Notes: generated by a model from the sequence alone, not told the origin. Counted from the first letter of the stretch, positions 16,795 through 29,225 are shown. The stretch: DNA of 64,000 bases from an uncultured Ruminococcus sp. (GCA_902762375.1 CACWNY010000004.1:1-64000), one strand, 5' to 3'. Numbers and translations are program-made.

Positions 16795-17055
16795 ATGCCG
16801 AATATCAAATCAGCTAAAAAGAGAGTAAAAGTTACGGCTACCAAGAATGCCAGAAATAAGGCTTTCAAATCTGCACTCAGAACATCCGTAAAGAATGCAC
16901 ATATAGCGATTGATACCAACTCAGCCGACAAAGCAGAAGCCGTTCGTCTTGCTGTTAAGAAAATCGACACTGCTGTAAGTAAGGGTATTCTCCACAAAAA
17001 TACAGCTGCCAGAAGCAAGTCTGCATTGGCAAAGAAACTCAATGCATCAGCTTGA
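16795..17055 (+). CDS. rpsT: 30S ribosomal protein S20
   Basis: An 86-residue, Lys/Ala-rich helical protein that binds 16S rRNA in the small subunit. The N-terminus MPNIKSAKKRVKVTATKNARNKAFKSALRT is the S20 signature, and the length is standard. The GGAGGTG site is 7 bases from the ATG. It is monocistronic, with its own promoter and two consecutive terminators. Confidence 0.98.
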   Translation: MPNIKSAKKRVKVTATKNARNKAFKSALRTSVKNAHIAIDTNSADKAEAVRLAVKKIDTAVSKGILHKNTAARSKSALAKKLNASA

Positions 17056-17081
17056 CAGTATGCGAGCAGTTTCAGACAGAA

Positions 17082-17126
17082 AAAGCGGAGTGTTACAAGA
17101 ATAACATTCTGCTTTATTGTTTTTTA
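17082..17126 (+). terminator. first rpsT terminator
   Basis: AAAGCGGAGTGTTA pairs along its full length (two G-U pairs) with TAACATTCTGCTTT, followed by ATTGTTTTTT. Confidence 0.85.
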
Positions 17127-17136
17127 CAAACGCAAC

Positions 17137-17166
17137 GACCTGTCTTTTTTGGACAGGCGTTTTTTC
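17137..17166 (+). terminator. second rpsT terminator
   Basis: CCTGTC / GACAGG hairpin with a T-rich loop, followed by GCGTTTTTTC. It is in tandem with the preceding terminator. Confidence 0.75.
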
Positions 17167-17201
17167 TTAGCAAAAAATAAAAGGGAAGTGTAAATACAAT
17201 T

Positions 17202-18422
17202 ATGAATTATATTGAGGGCGGTGTATGTGCCGCTAAGGGATTTTCGGCAAACGGTCTTAACTGCGGTATCAATCCCGATAAAAATAAGAACGATTTGTGT
17301 ATGGTATACAGTGATGTTTTGTGCAATACGGCAGCGGTATATACACAGAACAAGGTCAAAGGTTCACCGATAGTGGTGACGAAACGAAATCTTGCTCTTT
17401 CAAAAGGAAAATCGCAAGCTGTTATTGCCAATTCCAAAAATGCCAACACAGCAAACGCTGACGGTGAACAGAAAGCGATGAAAATGTGTGAGCTGACCGC
17501 CAAAGTATTGGGTATCAAACCTGAACAGGTAATTGTTGCTTCTACAGGAGTTATCGGTGAGGTGTTACCCATTGAACCCATTGAAAAGTCTATAAGAGTA
17601 CTTGCAGACGGACTTTCTTATAGTGGAAATGCCGAAGCGGTCAATGCTATCATGACGACAGATACCGTTCCGAAAGAAGTTGCTGTACAGTTTATGCTGG
17701 ACGGTAAACTTTGCACGATTGGCGGTATGGCTAAGGGAAGTGGCATGATACACCCGAATATGGCGACAACACTCAACTTTATCACGACAGATGTTGCTAT
17801 TACTTGTGAAATGTTACAAAAGGCACTTAGTGAAACAGTAATCACGACTTATAACTGTCTTACTGTAGACGGTGATACATCTACTAACGATATGATTTCG
17901 GTAATGGCGAACGGTCTGGCGGACAATAAGACGATTGCCTGTGAAAACGAAAATTATACTGTATTCAAAACGGCACTTCATGATGTACTGGAAAAACTGA
18001 CCATAATGCTTGCCAAAGACGGTGAGGGTGCGACAAAACTGATAGAGTGTACCTGTAGCGGAGCTAAAGACCTTAGTACTGCGATTACCGTTGCCAAAAG
18101 TGTAGTGCGTTCTCCACTTGTGAAATCGGGAATATTTGGTAGTGACGCTAACTGGGGAAGAATATTGTGTGCCATTGGTTATGCAGAAGCTGATTTTGAC
18201 ATCAACAAAGTTAATGTTGATGTATCATCAAGTGCAGGCGAAATAGTAGCTTGTCGTAACGGATTGGTGGTAGAATTTTCCGAAGAGAAAGCCAAAGAAA
18301 TTCTCTCACAGGACGAAATATATATTCACATTAATCTTCATGACGGTGATAGCAGTGCCAAAGCATGGGGTTGCGACCTGACTTACGACTATGTTCGTAT
18401 TAACGGCGACTACCGTAGTTAA
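17202..18422 (+). CDS. argJ: bifunctional glutamate N-acetyltransferase / ornithine acetyltransferase
   Basis: A 406-residue ArgJ that recycles the acetyl group from N-acetylornithine to glutamate in arginine synthesis. The autoproteolysis and active-site region reads AKGSGMIHPNMATTLNF, with the nucleophilic Thr at the ATT junction, and earlier VIANSKNANTANADGEQ and ASTGVIGEVLP match the family. Length is normal. It stands alone here; argB, argC and argD must be elsewhere. The stop codon runs directly into repeat copy 5. Confidence 0.96.
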   Translation: MNYIEGGVCAAKGFSANGLNCGINPDKNKNDLCMVYSDVLCNTAAVYTQNKVKGSPIVVTKRNLALSKGKSQAVIANSKNANTANADGEQKAMKMCELTAKVLGIKPEQVIVASTGVIGEVLPIEPIEKSIRVLADGLSYSGNAEAVNAIMTTDTVPKEVAVQFMLDGKLCTIGGMAKGSGMIHPNMATTLNFITTDVAITCEMLQKALSETVITTYNCLTVDGDTSTNDMISVMANGLADNKTIACENENYTVFKTALHDVLEKLTIMLAKDGEGATKLIECTCSGAKDLSTAITVAKSVVRSPLVKSGIFGSDANWGRILCAIGYAEADFDINKVNVDVSSSAGEIVACRNGLVVEFSEEKAKEILSQDEIYIHINLHDGDSSAKAWGCDLTYDYVRINGDYRS

Positions 18423-18720
18423 AGAGCGTTGCTCTTAAAAATCCTATCAGGGGCGTTGCCCCTGAACCCCATTTTGTTTTTATCCGTTTAAGGGCGTTGC
18501 CCTTAAAAACACAAACAGGGGCGTTGCCCCTGAACCCCACGAACTTGCCCTCAAAAGTTCGACAAAAACTTTCAGTTGTCATAGCTGGAGGTTTGATAAT
18601 CATTCCGAACGAAGTGAGCATAAAAGTTTTTTGTCCACTTTTTTTCAAAAAAGTGGGCGGGATTTTCAAGGGTGGCAACCCTTGAAACAGGATTTTTAAG
18701 GGCGGTAGCCCTTAAACTGA
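18418..18720 (+). repeat. dispersed hairpin repeat, copy 5 (compound)
   Basis: Two partial units in opposite orientation. The left part has AGGGGCGTTGCCCCT twice, AAGGGCGTTGCCCTT, and a GAACTT...AAGTTC hairpin. The right part, after ATTCCGAACGAAGTGAGC, has the CCAC...GTGG hairpin, CAAGGGTGGCAACCCTTG and AAGGGCGGTAGCCCTT. It begins at the argJ stop. Confidence 0.85.
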
Positions 18721-18812
18721 ATTATGAATAATCGTTAAAAAATGTATTCAGCTTATTGCAATCGTCACAGATTTATACTAAACTATAGAGGAATTAATTT
18801 TCGGGAAAGAAG

Positions 18813-19799
18813 ATGGAAAAAATGAATTTTATGAAAAAAGCAATAATGGTTGCGTTATGTATGGCGACAATAGGAGGAGTAGCATTACTGACAAGCGGTT
18901 GCGGTTCAAAAGACACGGATACAACAAGCAAGACGGATAACAGTTCTACTGTATCGAAAGCAGAAAATCCCACAGAAGCAGTAAGCTATCCGCCGATAGA
19001 TGTGTTAAAGACAACAAAGAAAGATGCCAAAGTGTATCAAGATGTGGAGCATAAAGTAGGATATCAGTTGGAAAAACCGTCAGCGGGAGAAGAATATGCA
19101 GTAATGCACACCTCAAAGGGAGATATTTCGATAAGGCTTTTCCCGGAGGCTTGTCCGAAAACGGTAGAGAATTTTGTTACCCATGCAAAAGAGAAGTACT
19201 ATGACGGTCTGACATTCCACAGAGTAATCAATGATTTCATGATACAAGGCGGTGACCCCAACGGCAACGGTACAGGCGGAGAAAGTATCTATGGAGAGAG
19301 TTTTGAGGACGAATTTAGTGACCATCTGTTTAATATCAGAGGTTCGTTATCTATGGCAAATTCAGGAAAAGATACCAACGGCAGTCAGTTTTTTATCAAT
19401 CAGGCAGACGCAGAAGTGTTCAAACAGGGAGATAACAACGGTCTTGGAGGCTGGAAGTATTATGAACAGAACTGGAAAATGAGATATCCTGGATTATGTC
19501 AGTTTTATGCGATAGGCGGAGAACAATACGAAGCATTTGTATACCAGTACGGTTCAGCAATGCTGGATACTGACCTTATCAGCGATGAAGTAAAAAAACT
19601 GTATGAAGAACAGGGAGGAAATCCCATGCTTGACGGTGCATTCAATGCTTGTGACAGAGGTCATACCGTATTTGGTCAGGTATTTGACGGAATGAATGTT
19701 GTGGACAAGATTGCCGAAGCAGAAACAGATGAAAATGATAAACCGATAGAAAATATTATCATTACAAGTATTGATATCGAAAAAATGCCCGAATATTAA
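18813..19799 (+). CDS. cyclophilin-type peptidyl-prolyl isomerase lipoprotein
   Basis: A 328-residue exported foldase. The N-terminal signal ends in the lipobox LTSGC near residue 30, followed by a Ser/Thr linker. From about residue 85 a cyclophilin domain runs: [42 protein letters not shown] (catalytic Arg) and GSQFFINQ. An extra segment of about 60 residues ([18 protein letters not shown]...) is inserted before the terminal [17 protein letters not shown]. It probably helps fold secreted proteins at the membrane. AAAGAAG precedes the ATG; ATGs at codons 4 and 7 are alternatives. Confidence 0.9.
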   Translation: MEKMNFMKKAIMVALCMATIGGVALLTSGCGSKDTDTTSKTDNSSTVSKAENPTEAVSYPPIDVLKTTKKDAKVYQDVEHKVGYQLEKPSAGEEYAVMHTSKGDISIRLFPEACPKTVENFVTHAKEKYYDGLTFHRVINDFMIQGGDPNGNGTGGESIYGESFEDEFSDHLFNIRGSLSMANSGKDTNGSQFFINQADAEVFKQGDNNGLGGWKYYEQNWKMRYPGLCQFYAIGGEQYEAFVYQYGSAMLDTDLISDEVKKLYEEQGGNPMLDGAFNACDRGHTVFGQVFDGMNVVDKIAEAETDENDKPIENIIITSIDIEKMPEY

Positions 19800-19820
19800 T
19801 CAATAACGGAATTGGTGGGG

Positions 19821-19872
19821 AATACCTGAGGAAGTTTTATGCAGTTGAAGAGAAACTCCTCAGGTATTTTTC
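19821..19872 (+). terminator. terminator after the cyclophilin lipoprotein
   Basis: AATACCTGAGGA pairs with TCCTCAGGTATT, followed by TTT. The 350 bases after it (19873-20223) are very AT-rich; I see no gene there, only probable promoter sequence for the MarR gene. Confidence 0.85.
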
Positions 19873-20223
19873 CTTTCAGGAGATAGTAGCAGGATTTATG
19901 TGATTTTAAGATTTATGGTAATTATAAAAATGTGTCAAATTAAATTGAGAAAAATATAATAGGTATAAATTAAACAGAATTTATTTAGAATTATGTGTAT
20001 AATAAAATTTTAGAATTAAATTGTCAACCAAAGTATTTTCAGAAATTGTGTATTATTTCTCTTTTTTTGTGGGAAAATTCTGTTATAATGCTAAAAATAA
20101 ATTAGGTTAAAATAATTGACAAATCGTTTAAATAAGTTTATTATTATAGTGGCAGGAAATATATGATTGGTGATAAATCCAACGAAAGGGATTATCTCGT
20201 TATAATTTGGAAGGTACAGATAT

Positions 20224-20643
20224 ATGAAATTAAGATATTTAGTGATGGTGAACCATTTGATTATGAAAAAGAATTTTTTTGCCAGAGTACAGGACACAAC
20301 ATTGACACTTGGACAGCCAAAAGTCATTGATTATCTCAGAGATAATGACGGAAGTGTGCAGAAAGATATTGCCAATGCCTGCTGTATAGAACCTGCATCA
20401 CTGACCGTTGTGCTTAATCTGATGGAAAGACAGGGACTTATCGAAAAGAGAATGTGTAACAACAACAGAAAGAACTTACATATCTATCTTACTGATAAAG
20501 GCAGAGAACTGTCGGACAGAATAGAAGAGGAATTTTTGGAAGTCGAAAAAATTATGACCGAAGACTTTACCAAGAAAGAAAAAGAAATGTTTCTGGCAAG
20601 TCTGGAGAAAGTGAGAAAAAATTTAATCGAACACAATATATAA
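20224..20643 (+). CDS. MarR family transcriptional regulator
   Basis: A 139-residue winged-helix protein. The recognition region reads VQKDIANACCIEPASLTVVLNLMERQGLIEKRMCNNNRKNLHIYLTDKG, the MarR helix-turn-helix and wing, with dimerisation helices at both ends. It probably represses a nearby or own promoter. The ANTAR gene 140 bases downstream may be co-transcribed. Ligand unknown. An alternative start is the ATG at codon 8. Confidence 0.88.
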   Translation: MKLRYLVMVNHLIMKKNFFARVQDTTLTLGQPKVIDYLRDNDGSVQKDIANACCIEPASLTVVLNLMERQGLIEKRMCNNNRKNLHIYLTDKGRELSDRIEEEFLEVEKIMTEDFTKKEKEMFLASLEKVRKNLIEHNI

Positions 20644-20689
20644 ATACAGCTTGCATAATACAGGAAAATTATGTATAATATGAGTTGAG

Positions 20690-20745
20690 TAAAACTGCAT
20701 GGTTAAAAATAGTGTCGGAAACGGCAAGTTGACTATTGCATTTTT
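20690..20745 (+). promoter_or_regulatory. leader hairpin before the ANTAR regulator
   Basis: A stem AATAGT / ACTATT, extended across a bulge by TGC / GCA, closes a loop containing GTCGGAAACGGC and is followed by TTTTTG. It could terminate the MarR transcript or act as an antitermination target for the downstream RNA-binding protein. Confidence 0.35.
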
Positions 20746-20785
20746 GTCTGTTTTATTATACAATAATCAGATGGTGGTGTAGATT

Positions 20786-21355
20786 GTGAGTAAGGTACTG
20801 ATTGTTACTAAAAGCAGAAAAGCCACAGAACTGATTATGGAACTCATGCAAGATGAGGGATATACACAGTGTCAGGTAACAGACCTTTCGTCTGAAGCAA
20901 GACGCTATGTGGAAGAAGAATTTTTTGATTTAATCTTTATCTATACACCCCTGAGTGATGAAATTGGGCTGAACTTATCCGTTTACATGGTACAGCACAC
21001 CAAATCAGGTGTATTTATAGCCATAAGCGAGGACACAGCACGAAAAACACAGGATAAATTATCATCAAACGGGGTTATCGTGTTACGCAAGCCCGTCAGT
21101 GTAGAGGCGGTACATCATAGCATATTGGCACTACGGGCGATGCGTTTCCGTATGGGACTGATGGAAGAAGAAAACAAAAAATTAATCACTCAACTTGAGG
21201 ACATGAAGATAATCAACAGGGCAAAAATGGTGCTGATGCAGTGTCTTGGCATGAGCGAACAACAGGCACACCGCTACCTGGAAAAACAGGCAATGGATTT
21301 GCGTGTCAGTCGTCGTTATATTGCCGAACAGGTGCTTAACACATATGAAACATAA
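20786..21355 (+). CDS. ANTAR-domain antiterminator response regulator
   Basis: A 189-residue protein with an N-terminal receiver-like domain (VLIVTKSRKATELIMELMQDEG; pseudo-receiver with FIYTPLSDE where the phospho-Asp is expected), a coiled coil near 115-135 (LMEEENKKLITQLED) and a C-terminal ANTAR RNA-binding domain (INRAKMVLMQCLGMSEQQAHRYLEKQAMDLRVSRRYIAEQVL). ANTAR proteins bind paired hexaloop RNA hairpins to prevent termination. It starts at GTG with a weak GGTGGTG site. Its target is unknown; in related organisms such proteins act on nitrogen-metabolism genes, and carA is the next gene. Confidence 0.87.
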   Translation: MSKVLIVTKSRKATELIMELMQDEGYTQCQVTDLSSEARRYVEEEFFDLIFIYTPLSDEIGLNLSVYMVQHTKSGVFIAISEDTARKTQDKLSSNGVIVLRKPVSVEAVHHSILALRAMRFRMGLMEEENKKLITQLEDMKIINRAKMVLMQCLGMSEQQAHRYLEKQAMDLRVSRRYIAEQVLNTYET

Positions 21356-21406
21356 TTTTTTTTATGTTCAAATCTATTCAGACAAACAAAGAAAGGGATT
21401 GATGAA

Positions 21407-22495
21407 ATGAGCCGTAAATCGTTTCTTATTCTGGAAAACGGTAAAGTTTTTGAAGGAAAAGGGTTCGGTGCTGAAAAAGATGTTGTGGGTGAACTTGTTT
21501 TTACCACCGCTATGACAGGCTATCTGGAAACACTTACCGACCCCAGTTATTACGGTCAGGTAGTTATGCAGACATTTCCCCTTATCGGAAATTATGGTAT
21601 TATACCTGCGGATTTTGAAAGTAAAAAACCCGTATTAAAAGCGTACATTGTCAGAAATTGGTGTCAGGAACCGTCAAACTTTCGTAGTGAGGGCATTCTT
21701 GACACTTTTTTAAAGGAAAACGATATAACAGGTCTGTATGATGTAGATACAAGAGCGTTGACAAGAATTGTGCGTGAATACGGTGTCATGAACTGTAAAA
21801 TCACGACTACTCTTGACAATCTTGAGAACGACCTTGCCGAAATCAAAGCCCATAAAGTGACCAATCCCGTAAAATATGTTACTTCAGACGAAGTCACGAC
21901 CAGAAATGCCGAAAATCCGAAGCTGAATGTAGCATTGTGGGATTTCGGAACAAAAAATAATATCATAAACTCTCTTGTACAAAGAGGCTGTAATGTCACC
22001 ATATTCCCCTCTTACACCAAAGCCGAAGATATTTTAGCCATGAACCCTGACGGTATTATGCTTTCCAACGGACCTGGTGACCCGACAGACAATGCTGAAA
22101 TTATTGAACAACTCAAAATTGTCTGTAAGAAAAAAATCCCCACATTTGGTATTTGTCTGGGACATCAGTTGCTTGCTCTTTCACAAGGGGCGGAAAGAGA
22201 AAAGCTCAAATACGGTCATCGTGGAGAAAATCAGCCTGCTACCGATACCGAAACAGGCAGAGTATATATCACCAGTCAGAATCACGGATACGCTATTTTA
22301 GGGAAATCCTTACCCGAAGGTGTAAGAGAAAGTTTTGTCAATGCCAATGACGGTACTTGTGAGGGTATTACTTATGACTATATGCCTGCTTTTTCCGTAC
22401 AGTTTCACCCCGAAGCCTGCGGAGGACCTTTAGATACCGCTTTCCTTTTCGACAAATTCATAGCTCTCATGGAAAAAAATAAAAATAAAGCGTAA
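21407..22495 (+). CDS. carA: carbamoyl-phosphate synthase, small (glutaminase) subunit
   Basis: A 362-residue CarA that hydrolyses glutamine and passes ammonia to CarB for carbamoyl phosphate synthesis, feeding pyrimidines and arginine. The N-terminal domain has TTAMTGYLETLTDPSYYGQ; the class I amidotransferase domain has LSNGPGDP, the catalytic Cys in FGICLGHQ, and His/Glu in QFHPEACGGP. AAAGGG lies before the ATG. It is followed by repeat copy 6 and then carB. Confidence 0.97.
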   Translation: MSRKSFLILENGKVFEGKGFGAEKDVVGELVFTTAMTGYLETLTDPSYYGQVVMQTFPLIGNYGIIPADFESKKPVLKAYIVRNWCQEPSNFRSEGILDTFLKENDITGLYDVDTRALTRIVREYGVMNCKITTTLDNLENDLAEIKAHKVTNPVKYVTSDEVTTRNAENPKLNVALWDFGTKNNIINSLVQRGCNVTIFPSYTKAEDILAMNPDGIMLSNGPGDPTDNAEIIEQLKIVCKKKIPTFGICLGHQLLALSQGAEREKLKYGHRGENQPATDTETGRVYITSQNHGYAILGKSLPEGVRESFVNANDGTCEGITYDYMPAFSVQFHPEACGGPLDTAFLFDKFIALMEKNKNKA

Positions 22496-22680
22496 TGCGT
22501 AATTCGTAATTATTGACAAAATCCCACCGTCAGGCTATGACAATTAAAAGTTTTTGTCCACTTTTTTCAAAAAGTGGTGGGGTTAAGGGGCAAAGCCCCT
22601 TAGCAGGATTTTAAAGGGCGGCAGCCCTTTAACTCAACAAAATCAAAACAAAATTTGCGAAAGCAAATTTTAACAGAACA
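22494..22680 (+). repeat. dispersed hairpin repeat, copy 6, between carA and carB
   Basis: Includes CTATGACAATTAAAAG, the CCAC...GTGG hairpin, GGGGCAAAGCCCC, AAAGGGCGGCAGCCCTTT and CAAAATTTGCGAAAGCAAATTTT. It lies inside a carA-carB transcription unit, so it must be transcribed. Confidence 0.87.
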
Positions 22681-22728
22681 TATTTGCAAAAAGGCGAAGT
22701 CCTTAACTAAACGAAAGGGTGTTATGAA

Positions 22729-25700
22729 ATGCCAGTGAATAAGGATATCAAAAGAGTATTAGTTATCGGTTCAGGTCCTATTGTTATCGGACAAGCTGCG
22801 GAGTTTGACTATGCAGGAACACAGGCTTGTCGTGCTTTGAAAGAAGAAGGTCTTGAGGTAATCCTCATCAACTCCAACCCCGCAACCATCATGACAGATA
22901 ACGCTATGGCGGATAAAATCTATATCGAACCGCTTACCTTAGACACCGTAAAAAGAATTATCGAAAAAGAAAAACCCGACAGCGTCTTATCTACACTTGG
23001 CGGACAGACAGGTTTGACCCTCTCCATGCAACTTGCTAAAGAAGGGTTTCTGGCAAAACACAATGTCAAATTGCTTGGGGCAAAACCCGACACCATCGAC
23101 AAGGCAGAAGACCGTCAGATGTTCAAAGATACTATGGAAGCAATAGGTCAGCCCGTCATTCCCTCAACGGTTGTCAATGATGTAGAAAGTGCGGTTGCCT
23201 TTGCCGAAACCATCGGTTATCCTTTGATTATCCGTCCTGCATTCACTCTGGGCGGAACAGGTGGCGGTATCGTCAACAATGAAGAAGAATTGAGAGAAAT
23301 CACTTCAAACGGTCTGGAACTTTCTCCCATTACACAAGTTTTAGTTGAAAAATGTATTTCAGGCTGGAAAGAAATTGAATTTGAAGTTATGCGTGACAGC
23401 ATGGGCAATGCTATCACGATATGTTCAATGGAAAACTTTGACCCCGTAGGTGTACATACAGGCGATAGTATCGTAGTTGCTCCTGCACTCACACTTTCTG
23501 ACAAAGAATATCAGATGTTGAGAAGTGCCGCTCTGGATATTGTTTCCGCATTGAAAGTAGAGGGCGGTTGTAACTGTCAGTTTGCTCTTGACCCCGAAAG
23601 TTTTGAATACAGGGTTATCGAAGTCAACCCTCGTGTTTCCCGTTCGTCAGCACTTGCTTCAAAGGCCACAGGTTATCCTATCGCAAAAGTTGCGGCTAAA
23701 ATTGCTATCGGTTATAATCTCAGCGAAATCAAAAATGCTGTCACAGGTTCAACCTATGCTTGTTTTGAACCTGCTATTGACTATGTGGTTGTTAAATTCC
23801 CGAAATGGCCTTTTGATAAATTCGTCTATGCTAAGAGAACACTTGGTACACAGATGAAAGCCACAGGTGAAGTTATGGCAATCGCACCGACTTTTGAACA
23901 GGCTATTATGAAAGCTGTAAGAGGTGCAGAAATTTCCCACGATACACTCAACAGCGAAAAATATATGCAGATGTCAGACAGTTCTATCCGCAAAAAACTT
24001 GATGTATGTGACGATGAAAGAATATTCTGTGTATACGAAGCTCTCAAAAGAGGTATCAGTGTAGAAGAAATCCACAATGTTACCATGATTGACGAATGGT
24101 TCTTGGAAAAATTCTTAAAACTGATTGAGATGGACAGAGAACTTGCCAAAGGTAACCTCACAAAAGAACTCTACCATAAAGCCAAAACAATGGGATATCT
24201 TGACAAAACTATCAAAGCAATGTCAGGTTGCGAAATCGAAAATCCTGAAGTTCCCGTATACAAAATGGTAGATACCTGTGCGGCAGAGTTCCGTGCAGAA
24301 ACGCCTTACTTCTACTCTACTTTTGACGAAGAAAACGAAGCAACCGAATTTATCGAAGAAAGAAATACAGGCAAAAAGACCATTATTGTATTTGGTTCAG
24401 GACCTATCAGAATAGGGCAGGGGATTGAATTTGACTATGCGTCTGTACACTGTGTATGGGCGTTGAAAAAGGCAGGTTATGAAGTTGTCATTGTCAACAA
24501 CAACCCCGAAACCGTTTCCACCGACTTTGATACCGCTGACCGTCTGTATTTTGAACCCCTCACCAATGAAGATGTCATGGGTATTATTCATACCGAAAAT
24601 CCTTACGGTGTTGTGGTTGCATTTGGCGGACAGACAGCTATCAAACTGACCAAATTTTTAAGTGACAGTGGAGTGAATATTCTCGGTACATCAGCCGATA
24701 GTATCGACATGGCAGAGGACAGAGAAAGATTTGACGAACTCCTTGAACGCCACAAAATCAAAAGACCTCGTGGTGTAACGGTCATGACCACAGAGGAAGC
24801 CCTCAAAGTTGCCGAAGATATCGGCTATCCCGTACTGTTAAGACCGTCCTATGTGCTTGGCGGACAGAATATGATTATCGCTTATAACGAAGATGATGTT
24901 GTCGAATATATGGCAATCATTCTTTCACAGAATATCGAAAATCCCATTCTTATCGACAAATACCTCATGGGTACAGAAATCGAAGTTGACGCAATCTGTG
25001 ACGGCGAAGACATCTTAATTCCCGGTATTATGCAACATATTGAGCGTGCAGGTGTACATTCAGGCGACTCTATTGCGGTATATCCTGCATGGAATCTGAG
25101 TGACGAAATGACAAGTACCATTGTCAGAAGTTCCAAAGACCTTGCCCTTTCTCTTAAAACCAAAGGACTTGTCAACATTCAGTATCTTATCTACGACAAC
25201 GATTTATATGTTATCGAAGTCAACCCCCGTTCTTCCAGAACAATTCCCTATATCAGCAAAGTTACAGGTGTTCCTATGGTAGACCTTGCCACAAAGACAA
25301 TGTTTGGTGAAAAACTTGCCGATATGGGTTATGGTACAGGACTTTACAGAAAATCACCGTATACAGCGGTAAAAGTACCTGTATTCTCCTTTGAAAAACT
25401 CATCAATGTTGATAACCAGTTAGGACCTGAAATGAAATCCACAGGTGAAGTATTAGGTGTTGCAGGCACGCTGGAAGAAGCACTTTACAAAGGACTTGTC
25501 GGAGCAGGCTACAAGATGAACAAATCAGGCGGGGTATTCATCACCGTCAGGGATAGTGACAAAGGCGAAATTGGTGATGTTGCCAAAAAGTTTGCGATGA
25601 TGGGATTTGATATCTATGCCACAGCAGGAACAGCAAAAATTTTAGAGGCTTACGGTATCAGTGCAATAACAGTCAAGAAAATCCATGAGTCCAAAGAAAA

Positions 25701-26781
25701 CAACACCCTCAAACTTATTGAGAGTGGAGAAGTCAATTATGTTATCTCTACATCATCAAAGGGTCGTATTCCCACAAGGGACAGCGTAAAAATCAGAAGA
25801 AAAGCCGTAGAAAGAAATATCCCTTGTCTTACATCTATCGACACCGCAAACGCACTGGTAGCATGTTTAATGAGCAGATATTCGCAGTACAATACGGAAC
25901 TTGTCGATATCAACAATATGAGGAGCGAAAAAATGAAATATTCCTTTACAAAAATGCAGGGTTGCGGTAATGACTATATTTACTTTAACTGTTTCAATCA
26001 GAAGATAAACAATCCTGAAGGATTAAGTGTCAGACTTTCCGACAGACATTTCGGTATAGGCGGTGACGGAGTTATTCTGGTATGCCCGTCAGATGTAGCG
26101 GACGCTAAAATGCGTATGTTCAATTTGGACGGTTCAGAGGGTAAGATGTGCGGTAATGGTATTCGTTGTGTAGGCAAATTCCTGTATGACCATAACATTG
26201 TTGATACCAATAAAGAAACCGTCACAGTAGAAACCCTTAGCGGTATCAAGACCCTTAAAGTCTACAAAAAAGACGGTGAAGTAGTCCGTTTGCGTGTAGA
26301 TATGGGTAAGGCAGAACTCAACCCTGAAAATATTCCTGTAGCAATAGACGGTAAAGATAAAATTGTCAACGAAAAAGTTACTATTGACAACAGAGAATAT
26401 AATATCACTTGTGTATCTATGGGAAATCCTCATTGTGTTGTATTTATCCACGATGTAGAGGGACTGGACATAGAGAAAATCGGTTCTAAATTTGAACACG
26501 ACAAACTTTTCCCTGAAAGAGTAAATACCGAATTTGCCAGAGTAATCAATGACCACACTATCAAAATGAGAGTATGGGAGAGAGGCAGTGGTGAAACATG
26601 GGCTTGCGGAACAGGGGCTTGTGCAGTAGCGGTTGCAGCGGTAGAAAACGGTTTCTGTAAAAAAGGAGAAGATATCACTGTACAGCTTAAAGGCGGAGAT
26701 TTGGTTATCAACTATACGGACGATACGGTTTATATGACAGGCGAAGCAGAAAGAGTATTTGAAGGAACAGTCGTATTATAA
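22729..26781 (+). CDS. carB-dapF: carbamoyl-phosphate synthase large subunit fused in frame to diaminopimelate epimerase
   Basis: One open frame of 1350 codons. Residues 1-1063 are a complete CarB: two ATP-grasp halves ([36 protein letters not shown]) and a C-terminal MGS-like regulatory domain ([18 protein letters not shown]). Residues 1069-1350 are a complete Dap[14 protein letters not shown], the first catalytic Cys in MCGNGIRC and the second in WACGTGACA. No stop codon separates them. A GAGGAG site 7 bases before ATG 25933 could also start DapF alone. CarB makes carbamoyl phosphate; DapF converts LL- to meso-diaminopimelate for lysine and peptidoglycan. A frame-preserving stop loss or a sequencing artefact is possible. 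Confidence 0.92.
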   Translation: MPVNKDIKRVLVIGSGPIVIGQAAEFDYAGTQACRALKEEGLEVILINSNPATIMTDNAMADKIYIEPLTLDTVKRIIEKEKPDSVLSTLGGQTGLTLSMQLAKEGFLAKHNVKLLGAKPDTIDKAEDRQMFKDTMEAIGQPVIPSTVVNDVESAVAFAETIGYPLIIRPAFTLGGTGGGIVNNEEELREITSNGLELSPITQVLVEKCISGWKEIEFEVMRDSMGNAITICSMENFDPVGVHTGDSIVVAPALTLSDKEYQMLRSAALDIVSALKVEGGCNCQFALDPESFEYRVIEVNPRVSRSSALASKATGYPIAKVAAKIAIGYNLSEIKNAVTGSTYACFEPAIDYVVVKFPKWPFDKFVYAKRTLGTQMKATGEVMAIAPTFEQAIMKAVRGAEISHDTLNSEKYMQMSDSSIRKKLDVCDDERIFCVYEALKRGISVEEIHNVTMIDEWFLEKFLKLIEMDRELAKGNLTKELYHKAKTMGYLDKTIKAMSGCEIENPEVPVYKMVDTCAAEFRAETPYFYSTFDEENEATEFIEERNTGKKTIIVFGSGPIRIGQGIEFDYASVHCVWALKKAGYEVVIVNNNPETVSTDFDTADRLYFEPLTNEDVMGIIHTENPYGVVVAFGGQTAIKLTKFLSDSGVNILGTSADSIDMAEDRERFDELLERHKIKRPRGVTVMTTEEALKVAEDIGYPVLLRPSYVLGGQNMIIAYNEDDVVEYMAIILSQNIENPILIDKYLMGTEIEVDAICDGEDILIPGIMQHIERAGVHSGDSIAVYPAWNLSDEMTSTIVRSSKDLALSLKTKGLVNIQYLIYDNDLYVIEVNPRSSRTIPYISKVTGVPMVDLATKTMFGEKLADMGYGTGLYRKSPYTAVKVPVFSFEKLINVDNQLGPEMKSTGEVLGVAGTLEEALYKGLVGAGYKMNKSGGVFITVRDSDKGEIGDVAKKFAMMGFDIYATAGTAKILEAYGISAITVKKIHESKENNTLKLIESGEVNYVISTSSKGRIPTRDSVKIRRKAVERNIPCLTSIDTANALVACLMSRYSQYNTELVDINNMRSEKMKYSFTKMQGCGNDYIYFNCFNQKINNPEGLSVRLSDRHFGIGGDGVILVCPSDVADAKMRMFNLDGSEGKMCGNGIRCVGKFLYDHNIVDTNKETVTVETLSGIKTLKVYKKDGEVVRLRVDMGKAELNPENIPVAIDGKDKIVNEKVTIDNREYNITCVSMGNPHCVVFIHDVEGLDIEKIGSKFEHDKLFPERVNTEFARVINDHTIKMRVWERGSGETWACGTGACAVAVAAVENGFCKKGEDITVQLKGGDLVINYTDDTVYMTGEAERVFEGTVVL
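25921..25935 (+). promoter_or_regulatory. internal ribosome binding site for DapF
   Basis: AGGAG (GAGGAG with the preceding G) followed 7 bases later by ATG, exactly at the CarB/DapF boundary. It would allow DapF to be made separately from the fused frame. Confidence 0.6.
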
Positions 26782-28401
<1,620 letters not shown>

Positions 28402-28404
<3 letters not shown>

Positions 28405-28676
28405 GGGCTGCCGCCCTTAACAATCCCGCCCACTTTTTTGAAAAAAAGTGGACAAAAAACTTTTATAGCTCACTTCGTTCGGATTGTTTATCAGAGGTTC
28501 AGCTATGACAATTAAAAGTTTTTGTCAACTTTTTTCAAAAAGTTGTGGGGTCAAGGGGCAAAGCCCCTTGTGGGATTTTAAAGGGCGAAGCCCTTTAATG
28601 GATAAAAATTCAAAACAAAATTTGCGTATGCAAATTTTGACCATAAACTATCTGATTTCAACCGCTTAGGTAGAAA
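28402..28676 (+). repeat. dispersed hairpin repeat, copy 7 (compound)
   Basis: A left inverted fragment (AAGGGCTGCCGCCCTT, CCCAC...GTGG hairpin, TCACTTCGTTCGGATTG) is followed by a second unit: CTATGACAATTAAAAG, a CAAC...GTTG hairpin, GGGGCAAAGCCCC, AAAGGGCGAAGCCCTTT, CAAAATTTGCGTATGCAAATTTTG and the right terminal arm TTTCAACCGCTTAGGTAGAAA. It starts at the pyrG stop. Confidence 0.87.
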
Positions 28677-28694
28677 TTAAAAAAAGGATTATTA

Positions 28695-29225
28695 ATGAAA
28701 ACTTATAAAAGGAATATATTTTACCTATTGATTAGTGGTTTAAATTACCTTGTTTTTGGCAGATATGGGTTAGAAATTTTGTACGAGTGTATAAAAGGTT
28801 TCCGAACAGAGATGACTAATCGAGGAAATACTTTGACATTAGTTTCAAAAAATTCTGTTGTTCGTAACATGGTAGAGATGAAATGGTTTACCCCTGTTCA
28901 ACTGTCTGTAATATTTTTGTCTGTTGTTGTATTAACGATACTGGGCAGTCATTTTTTCGAGCAAAATAAGACACTGATTTTTGGTACAGCGAATTTCATT
29001 TTTGCGGGATTATGGTTTAAGGTATATTTTCATCAGGTTATCCATTTTCCGAATTACGGATATTCGTTTTTTACGATAACAGACCCAAGACCGTTTTTTA
29101 ATCAGATTACATCAATTATTTTGTTAGGGGTAATTACTTTTATTGTTACATTAATATACAGTATTGTTGTATATTTTAGAAATTCTGCTGTCAATAAATT
29201 GGAAAAGGAGCAAAAAAATGCCTAA
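28695..29225 (+). CDS. membrane protein of unknown function
   Basis: A 176-residue protein with four predicted membrane helices (about 10-28, 72-90, 97-112, 138-160). AAAGGA precedes the ATG. Its end overlaps the dapL start by 8 bases, so the two are translationally coupled. No family recognised. Confidence 0.65.
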   Translation: MKTYKRNIFYLLISGLNYLVFGRYGLEILYECIKGFRTEMTNRGNTLTLVSKNSVVRNMVEMKWFTPVQLSVIFLSVVVLTILGSHFFEQNKTLIFGTANFIFAGLWFKVYFHQVIHFPNYGYSFFTITDPRPFFNQITSIILLGVITFIVTLIYSIVVYFRNSAVNKLEKEQKNA

